DNA of 64,000 nucleotides from Mycobacterium sp. ACS1612 (GTDB taxonomy: Bacteria; Actinomycetota; Actinomycetes; Mycobacteriales; Mycobacteriaceae), in contig NZ_LZHZ01000008.1 in the NCBI RefSeq assembly GCF_001667505.1, forward strand, positions 1 through 64,000. The letters are read 5' to 3'. Below, one piece after another: positions 58,093 to 64,000 of this stretch (its first letter is position 1; each line of letters starts with the position of its first letter). The position numbers and the translations under genes are program-made. A model generated the notes under the pieces. It was not told the origin of the DNA and searched no databases. It was given only the letters and a program-made list of their open reading frames with translations.

Positions 58093-59628
58093 TTACGTGT
58101 GGTGCTGGGTGCGGATCAGGTCGGCGGCGCGTTCGGCGATGCCGTAGACGGTTGCGGCGGTGTTGGCGGTGACTATCGAGGGCATCACCGAAGCGTCGGC
58201 TACGCGCAAACCTTCGATGCCGCGTACCCGCAACTGCGGATCGACGACAGCCATCTCGTCGCCGCCCATCCGGCATGTGCCCGCGTAGTGGAAGTAACAC
58301 CGCAGACTGAGCCGAAGGTATTCGTCCAATGAGTCGTCGGCGTCGTCGACGTGCGGTCCCGGATGGACTTCTGCGCCGCGCCAACCGGCCAGAGCTTCAC
58401 CCTCACCGATTCGGCGGGCTAGCCGTAAGCCCGCGCGCATGGTCGCGACATCACGCGCATCGGCCAGGTAATTGGGGTCCACTTCCGGCAGCATGCCGGC
58501 GTCGGGGCCGGCGAGCCGTATCCTGCCCCGACTGTGCGGGTTGATCGCCGAGAACATGATGGAGTAGCCATGCTCCGGTGTCGGCAGCGTCGGCACAGGC
58601 AACGGCAGGCTGTGGAGCACGAATTGTAAGTCCGGCCCGTCGAACTCGAGGCTCGTGCGGATGAACCCCATGGCTTCGCCCGTTGCGTTGGCCGGTATCG
58701 AGGAAATGGGCTGACTGGCCTCGTAGGTCAGCCAAGCCAACGGGTGGTCCTGCAGGTTGGCGCCGACTCCGGGTAGCTCGAGCACGGGCTTCACACCCAC
58801 TGCACGCAGGTGCTCGCTCGCACCGATGCCGGACAACAGGAGCAACTGCGCCGACCCGATAGCTCCCGCCGTGAGCACGATTTCGCGGGTGCAGGCCACC
58901 GTCGCCGTGGTTCCACCGGTTTTGAACTCAACACCTGTGGCACGTCCATCGGCCACCACCACACGGCGTACCAAAGCGTCGGTCACTACGTCGAGGTTCG
59001 ACCGGTTCATTGCGGGGATCAGGTATGCGTCGGCGGCGCTCTGGCGCGCCCCGTTCACGATGTTGAAATCGGGCCAGCCAAAGCCGATTTCAAGGCCACT
59101 GCTGAGGTCGCCCGCTCGTCCGCAACCAACCTCGACGGCGGCCTCCACAGCGGCGGCGATCATGGGATTAGGGGTAGGCGGGGTGCCCACGATCAGCGGG
59201 CCGTCGACTCCGCGGACAGCCGGGTCACCGTTCGTCGCAGTCTCCGAGCGCCGAAAGTAGGGCAACAAGTCGTCAAAGCCCCACCCGGGTGCGCCGCATC
59301 GTGTCCACGCGTCGTAGCCGGTATGGTGACCGCGCACGAAGACGAGGCCGTTGATGCTCGACGAACCACCAAGGCCACGACCGCGAGGCGTTGCGACTCG
59401 CGTACCCGTGAAGGCATTGACCGCACCACTGTCACCCCAGACGGCAGTGCTTCCAAGCAATGACAACCACGCCGCAGGCACCGCCATGGCTTCCAATGGC
59501 TCACGAGCGCCTGCCTCGATCAACAGCACATGAATGGTCGGGTCTTCGGATAGTCGCGCTGCCAAGACGCAACCCGCCGTTCCTCCACCCACCACGATGT
59601 AGTCATAACTTTGCCGTGTCGGCTCCAT
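58093..59628 (-). CDS. GMC-family FAD oxidoreductase
   Basis: 511 residues. N-terminal dinucleotide loop DYIVVGGGTAGCVLAARL; GMC signature 1 near RGRGLGGSSSINGLVFVRG; signature 2 TAGAIGSAQLLLLSGIG; the catalytic pair is His in YFHYAGTCRMG and Asn in VTANTAAT. It oxidises an alcohol, as in choline or polyethylene glycol dehydrogenases. Converges on the GlxA-like gene. Substrate unknown. Confidence 0.88.
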   Translation of the reverse strand: MEPTRQSYDYIVVGGGTAGCVLAARLSEDPTIHVLLIEAGAREPLEAMAVPAAWLSLLGSTAVWGDSGAVNAFTGTRVATPRGRGLGGSSSINGLVFVRGHHTGYDAWTRCGAPGWGFDDLLPYFRRSETATNGDPAVRGVDGPLIVGTPPTPNPMIAAAVEAAVEVGCGRAGDLSSGLEIGFGWPDFNIVNGARQSAADAYLIPAMNRSNLDVVTDALVRRVVVADGRATGVEFKTGGTTATVACTREIVLTAGAIGSAQLLLLSGIGASEHLRAVGVKPVLELPGVGANLQDHPLAWLTYEASQPISSIPANATGEAMGFIRTSLEFDGPDLQFVLHSLPLPVPTLPTPEHGYSIMFSAINPHSRGRIRLAGPDAGMLPEVDPNYLADARDVATMRAGLRLARRIGEGEALAGWRGAEVHPGPHVDDADDSLDEYLRLSLRCYFHYAGTCRMGGDEMAVVDPQLRVRGIEGLRVADASVMPSIVTANTAATVYGIAERAADLIRTQHHT

Positions 59629-60205
59629 AGCAGGCGCTCCGTCTCTTGACTTTCATGACCACTGATGCAGCGGGCTCGAGGCGCGCTGTGGCGACCCTTG
59701 TTTCAGGACAACGGCGTTGAACACATTTCGCCTGTATGGAAGTAACGCGAATATCTCGATACCCCATCTGTTGGGAATCGTGTTCCTCGTCACTGTTTCT
59801 GGCCACGAACATGCCCGTCGTCGACGGCCGAGCCCGGCCCTCATGGTTCGCTGATCCACCTTGAATCGAACGCTGGCCGCTTCAGCGATATCAAAGGAAA
59901 TGCAGTGATGGGCAGTGTGATTCGTCGTACGAGTGCTACCCAACAGGGCATGTTTCACCCTTCGCGGTAGGCCTGGGAGGGTTAATCCCGCAGGGCTTTG
60001 AGGCAGCCGATCGACGTCCCAGCCGCCAGAATTTCGCGTTAGTGTTGGTAACGTGAAAAGTCTCGGCCGCCGCCGTGCTCGGGATGTGGCGGGACGCACG
60101 AGCCAGAAGGTGCTTGGGCACACGACATTCCATGAGCCGGATGCGTTCGGACTGTCTGTCGTCCCTGCTCTGGCCTACCTCACTTGAAAGAAGGAGAGCG
60201 CCCCC
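59629..60205. other. 577-base gap before the BBE oxidoreductase gene
   Basis: Divergent promoter region between the GMC and BBE flavoprotein genes. Open frames in it are short and without recognisable features. GAAAGAAGGAG before position 60206 is the ribosome site of the downstream gene. No repeat or operator stands out. Confidence 0.5.
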
Positions 60206-61606
60206 ATGTCTTTCGATGATTCGTCTCTTCCGCCGGTGCAGCGAGAGGAGGCCGAGGCCTTCGCAAGGGCGGTGGCAGGCCAGGTTCTGCTGCCAGGTGA
60301 CGCGGGATACGACGCGGAACGCGCCGTCTTCAACCTGAATCACGAACTGGCGCCCGCGGTCATCGTGGTCGCACAGAGCACCGCTGACGTCCAGGCGGCA
60401 GTCAAGTTCGCGGCGGGACAGCACCGGCCGGTCCTGGTGAAGACCACCGGCCATCAGATAGTCGGCACAGCGCGCGGCGCCGTGCTGATCACGACGCACC
60501 GGATGAGTGAAGTCACCATTGACCCCGTCCGTCGCACGGCCAGAGTCGGCGCCGGAACGATCTGGGCCGATGTGGTGCAGAAGGCGGCCGAAGTGGGGCT
60601 GGCACCGCTCAACGGGTCGAATCCCACGGTAGGGGTCATCGGTTACACCCTGGGCGGCGGTCTCAGTCCCACCCTAGGCCGCTCTCACGGGTACGCCGCA
60701 GACCACGTGCGCGCAGTCGACCTGGTGACCGCGGACGGCGAACTGCGGCATGTCGACGCGGATTCGGACCCGGAATTGTTCTGGGCGCTGCGCGGCGGCA
60801 AGGGCAACTTCGGAGTCGTCACGGCGCTGGAATTCGACCTGTTCGCGGTGCCCCGCCTCTACGGCGGCGCGCTCTATTTCCCTGGCGAGCGCATGGCCGA
60901 TGTCCTGCGAGCCTGGACGGCGTGGCACCCGACCACGCCGGAGACCATGAGTTCCTCATTCGCCGCGCTGCGCCTGCCGCCACTGCCCGAAATACCCGAA
61001 CCGCTGCGCGATGCGTTCACAGTGTCGCTACGGATCGCCTACACGGGCACCGTCGAGGATGGCGAACGGATGATTGCGCCGCTGCGGGCGATCGGTCCGG
61101 CGGTCCTCGACACCGTCGCGGACATGCCGTACGCCGACGTCGCGTCGATCCACAGCGAGCCGACCGACCCATTGCCTTACTACGAGCGCAGCATCACGCT
61201 GCGGGAGTTTCCCGAGAAGGCACAGGACAAGTTGGTCGACCTCGTCGGCGCGGACTCCGACACCACCCTGTGGATCGCCGAGCTGCGTGCGCTTGGCGGC
61301 GCCTGGGATCGGCAGCCGGAAGTGCCCAACGCAGTGGCGACCAGGGGGCTGCCGTACGTCCTGCTGGGCGTCGAAGTCGGTCCATTGTCAGAGGAGCAGC
61401 GGCTCAAAGAATCGGTCGCCGGGCTGCTCGACGGCATGGCGCCGTGGCAGGGTGACCGGCGGGTGGTGAACAACCTCGCTCCCGAAGAGGCGGCCGACGC
61501 AATCGCGATTTACGGGCCGCAATGCTACGCGCGACTCGCCGCCGTCAAGAAGACGTACGACCCGACCAACATGTTCCGCCTCAACCACAACGTCGTGCCG
61601 GCATAG
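60206..61606 (+). CDS. FAD-linked oxidase with BBE domain
   Basis: 466 residues, berberine-bridge-enzyme-like. The PCMH FAD domain has VKTTGHQIVGTARG, where His can carry the covalent flavin, TVGVIGYTLGGGLSPTLGRSHGYAAD, and WALRGGKGNFGVVTALEF. The C-terminal BBE segment AVKKTYDPTNMFRLNHNV is intact. The usual second (Cys) flavin anchor is not evident (GVIGYTLGGG). It oxidises alcohols, sugars or aromatic products with O2. Preceded by a strong AAGGAG; followed by mmpS. Confidence 0.88.
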   Translation: MSFDDSSLPPVQREEAEAFARAVAGQVLLPGDAGYDAERAVFNLNHELAPAVIVVAQSTADVQAAVKFAAGQHRPVLVKTTGHQIVGTARGAVLITTHRMSEVTIDPVRRTARVGAGTIWADVVQKAAEVGLAPLNGSNPTVGVIGYTLGGGLSPTLGRSHGYAADHVRAVDLVTADGELRHVDADSDPELFWALRGGKGNFGVVTALEFDLFAVPRLYGGALYFPGERMADVLRAWTAWHPTTPETMSSSFAALRLPPLPEIPEPLRDAFTVSLRIAYTGTVEDGERMIAPLRAIGPAVLDTVADMPYADVASIHSEPTDPLPYYERSITLREFPEKAQDKLVDLVGADSDTTLWIAELRALGGAWDRQPEVPNAVATRGLPYVLLGVEVGPLSEEQRLKESVAGLLDGMAPWQGDRRVVNNLAPEEAADAIAIYGPQCYARLAAVKKTYDPTNMFRLNHNVVPA

Positions 61607-61643
61607 CTGATTTCGGTTGCGGTACACACGGGTTGAGTCACGA

Positions 61644-62063
61644 GTGCTGCGGCATTGGATGGTTTTGGTGGCGGTGCTGGTGGCCGCGTTGGCGGGGTTC
61701 GCGGTGTATCGGCTGAACGGGATATTCGGCTCCAAGGACGTCACCTCGACCCCGAGCGGGGCGGCCAACGAGATTCACGCGTTCAACCCGAAGCATGTGG
61801 TGATGGAGGTGTTCGGGCCGCCGGACACGGTCGCGACCATCACCTACACCGATGTCAACGCCCAGCCGCAGCGGGTCGACAATGCGACGCTGCCGTGGAC
61901 CTACGACACGACCACCACCCAGCCGGCCGTCTTCGTCAACGTCTCCGCCCAGGGCGACAGTGACTCGCTGGGCTGCCGGATCAAGATCGACGACGTGGTC
62001 AAGGACGAGAGAACGGTCAACGCGTTGAACGCCTTCACCTACTGCTTGGACAAATCCGGATGA
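61644..62063 (+). CDS. MmpS-family membrane protein
   Basis: 139 residues. One N-terminal membrane segment (WMVLVAVLVAALAGFAVYRL) followed by the MmpS motif NGIFGS and a periplasmic beta-rich domain with KHVVMEVFGP, ATITYTD, LPWTY and a Cys pair (LGCRIK, FTYCLD). MmpS proteins assist MmpL exporters of lipids or siderophores. The GTG that gives the typical short N-terminus was chosen; an in-frame TTG 27 bases upstream is possible. Overlaps mmpL by four bases. Confidence 0.88.
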   Translation: MLRHWMVLVAVLVAALAGFAVYRLNGIFGSKDVTSTPSGAANEIHAFNPKHVVMEVFGPPDTVATITYTDVNAQPQRVDNATLPWTYDTTTTQPAVFVNVSAQGDSDSLGCRIKIDDVVKDERTVNALNAFTYCLDKSG

Positions 62064-64000
62064 GCCAACACCTGGCCATATGGGTGCGACGGTTGTGTGT
62101 GCCGATCGCGTTGTTCTGGTTGGCGACCGCGGCGATCACGAACGTGTTCGTGCCGCAGCTGGAGAAGGTCGGCGAAGAGCACAACGTGGCGTTGAGCTCG
62201 CCGAGTTCGCCGTCGCTGCAGGCGTTTCAGCGCATCGGCAAGGTGTTTGGTGAGTTCGATTCCGATAGCGCTGCGATGGTGGTGCTGGAGGGGAATCAGC
62301 CGTTGGGTGCGCAGGCGCACCGCTACTACGACGAGTTGGTCAAGCGGTTCAACGCCGACACCAAGCATGTGCAACATGTGCAGGATTTCTGGGGCGATCC
62401 GCTAACCGCGGCGGGCTCGCAGAGCCCGGACGGTAAAGCCGCCTACGTGCAGGTGTTTTTGGCGGGCAATCAGGGTGAGGCGCTGTCGCTGGAGTCGGTC
62501 GACGCGCTGCGCGACATCATCGCCAAAACGCCTGCACCACCGGGCATTCACGCCTACGTCGCCGGCTCGGCCGCGCAAATCGCCGACCAATTCGAGATCG
62601 GCAACGCGAGCACTGTGCCGGTTACGCTGCTGACGGTCGCGGTGATCGCGGTGATGTTGCTGATCGTCTACCGATCGCCGGTAACCATGGTTTTGGCACT
62701 GCTCACGGTGCTGGTTCAGATGGCGGCCGCGCGGGGGCTCGTCTCGTTTTTGGCCAACGTGGGACTCATTGGGCTGTCGACGTATTCGACGAACATCTTG
62801 ACACTGTTGGTCATCGCCGCCAGCACCGACTACGTCATCTTCCTGCTCGGCCGCTACCACGAGCAGCGCAACAGGGGGGTGGACCGAGAGGCTGCCTTCC
62901 ACAATATGTACCGGTCGACCTCTCACGTGATCCTGGGATCGGGGCTGACGATCGCGGGTGCGGCGGCGTGCCTGTACTTCACCCGGTTGCCGTACTTCCA
63001 GAGCCTGGGCATCCCGGCGGCGATCGGCGTGCTCGTGTCACTGGTCGCCTCTCTGACCCTTGCACCGGCGGTGGTGGCGGTGGGCGCTCGGTTCGGGCTG
63101 TTGGACCCCAAGCGTAAGACCGCCACGCGCACCTCCCGGCGGATCGGGACCGCGATCGTGCGGTGGCCGGGACCAATCCTGATCGCCACGATGGCGTTAG
63201 CGTTCATCGGGCTGGCGGCGCTGTCCGGGTACAAGGTCAGCTACGACATCGGCGAGTACATGCCGGCCAGTGCGCCGTCGAATGTGGGGTATGCGGCCGC
63301 CGAGCGGCACTTCTCCAAGGCGCGGCTGAATCCTGAACTGTTGATGATCGAGGCCGACCACGATCTGCGCAATCCCACCGACATGATTTTATTGGAGCGG
63401 GTGGCCAAGGCGGTGTTCCACACCGACGGCATCGCCCAGGTGCAGTCGATCACCCGACCGTTGGGCACGCCGCTGGACAACACCTCGATCCCGTTCCAGC
63501 TCAGCGCCAACAGCGCCGCACAGATCAACAACCTGCCGTTCCAACAGGATCGGGCCTCCGACCTGCTGCGGCAGGTTCAGGTCATCAACGACTCGATCGA
63601 CGTGCTGCGCCAGCAGTACGCGTTGCAGCAGCAATCCAGCGCGATCACCCACGAGCAGAGTCAGGCGTTTCAGGACACTGTGGCCACCGCGCAGAACCTG
63701 CGCGACAAGATCGCCGACTTCGACGATTTCTTCCGCCCGCTGCGGAACTACTTCTATTGGGAGCCGCACTGTTTCGACATCCCGGCGTGCTGGGCGTTGC
63801 GGTCGCTGTTCGACGCGCTCGACGGCATCAACGAGTTGACCGATCAGCTGGCCAACGTCTCGGGCAGCATCGCCAAGCTCGATGAGTTGCAGCCGAAGTT
63901 GTTGGCGCTGATTCCGCCGCAGATCGCCAACCAGGAGACCAACCGCGACCTGACGATGACCAACCATGCGACCACGTCGGGGATCTACGACCAGACCGCC
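62060..64000 (+). CDS. MmpL-family RND transporter, 3'-truncated by window end
   Basis: First 647 codons of an MmpL protein (usually ~950-1000). After TM1 (LCVPIALFWLATAAITNVF) comes a periplasmic porter domain, then a five-helix bundle with STDYVIFLLGRYHEQRN, RSTSHVILGSGLTIAGAA and TRLPYFQSLGIPAAIGVL, then the second large loop with a conserved NYFYWEPHCFDIPACWALRS. These features match the MmpL4/MmpL5-like subgroup that works with MmpS. Proton-driven export of a lipid or siderophore is likely. The gene runs off the window. Confidence 0.93.
   Translation, partial: MSQHLAIWVRRLCVPIALFWLATAAITNVFVPQLEKVGEEHNVALSSPSSPSLQAFQRIGKVFGEFDSDSAAMVVLEGNQPLGAQAHRYYDELVKRFNADTKHVQHVQDFWGDPLTAAGSQSPDGKAAYVQVFLAGNQGEALSLESVDALRDIIAKTPAPPGIHAYVAGSAAQIADQFEIGNASTVPVTLLTVAVIAVMLLIVYRSPVTMVLALLTVLVQMAAARGLVSFLANVGLIGLSTYSTNILTLLVIAASTDYVIFLLGRYHEQRNRGVDREAAFHNMYRSTSHVILGSGLTIAGAAACLYFTRLPYFQSLGIPAAIGVLVSLVASLTLAPAVVAVGARFGLLDPKRKTATRTSRRIGTAIVRWPGPILIATMALAFIGLAALSGYKVSYDIGEYMPASAPSNVGYAAAERHFSKARLNPELLMIEADHDLRNPTDMILLERVAKAVFHTDGIAQVQSITRPLGTPLDNTSIPFQLSANSAAQINNLPFQQDRASDLLRQVQVINDSIDVLRQQYALQQQSSAITHEQSQAFQDTVATAQNLRDKIADFDDFFRPLRNYFYWEPHCFDIPACWALRSLFDALDGINELTDQLANVSGSIAKLDELQPKLLALIPPQIANQETNRDLTMTNHATTSGIYDQTA

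Noticed and set aside
59653..60123. 156-residue open frame on the minus strand in the GMC/BBE gap.
   Set aside because: No start signal, no domain and irregular composition; treated as non-coding.

Overview
The window is high-GC actinobacterial DNA and fits a fast-growing mycobacterium (Mycolicibacterium type). It ends in an mmpS-mmpL pair and carries a cyp136 / TetR / SDR / dinP / TetR / flavin reductase / nrdH-nrdI-nrdE block that, from memory, follows the order of the M. tuberculosis Rv3059-Rv3051c region. Many genes overlap by ATGA or GTGA, and GTG starts are common. No rRNA, tRNA, CRISPR array, insertion sequence or phage gene was seen. The first ~100 bases are almost pure G and C runs and look like low-quality contig-end sequence running into a 5'-truncated poxB.

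Layout. 0.1-5.3 kb: poxB fragment, a lipoprotein with two metallopeptidase-like domains, an HxlR regulator divergent from a methyltransferase, and a phosphotransferase. 5.3-10.1 kb: a protocatechuate ortho-cleavage operon (IclR regulator, pcaH, pcaG, pcaB, pcaL fusion) ending in a truncated pcaI. 10.1-13.6 kb: TSUP permease, DHA2-type MFS exporter, phosphoglycerate mutase-like protein and RpiB. 13.6-41.5 kb: a large catabolic island. 41.6-43.9 kb: Fic protein, PAS-ANTAR protein and an unassigned protein behind a large hairpin. 44.0-54.1 kb: the cyp136-dinP-nrd block. 54.1-61.6 kb: MBL hydrolase, sulfite-oxidase-like enzyme, HD protein, GlxA-like regulator, GMC and BBE flavoproteins. 61.6-64.0 kb: mmpS and the 5' part of mmpL.

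The island at 13.6-41.5 kb is the main point of interest. It encodes a phthalate-4,5-dioxygenase-like Rieske oxygenase with its own ferredoxin and ferredoxin reductase, two cytosolic proteins of the 4,5-dihydroxyphthalate decarboxylase (Pht5) family, a class II aldolase-fold protein resembling dihydroxyphthalate decarboxylases, three double-cupin dioxygenase-like proteins, two Cys-nucleophile hydrolases, an isochorismatase-fold protein, and 4-oxalomesaconate hydratase (LigJ) and 4-carboxy-4-hydroxy-2-oxoadipate aldolase (LigK) homologues that would yield pyruvate and oxaloacetate. An ABC importer has one fused permease, one ATPase and three paralogous lipoprotein binding proteins. Two ATPases that look like remodelling or reactivating factors sit directly against cupin genes: a TRIP13/Pch2-like AAA+ protein and an EutA-like ASKHA protein without ethanolamine ammonia-lyase.

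The island appears to be one regulon. A GntR/FadR-family repressor gene closes it, and perfect or near-perfect TGGT-N3-ACCA operators lie in most of its promoters. My reading, which is inference, is an undescribed pathway for an aromatic (poly)carboxylate: import, Rieske oxygenation, dehydrogenation, decarboxylation, ring cleavage by cupins maintained by dedicated ATPases, then hydratase/aldolase release of central metabolites. The substrate cannot be read from the sequence.
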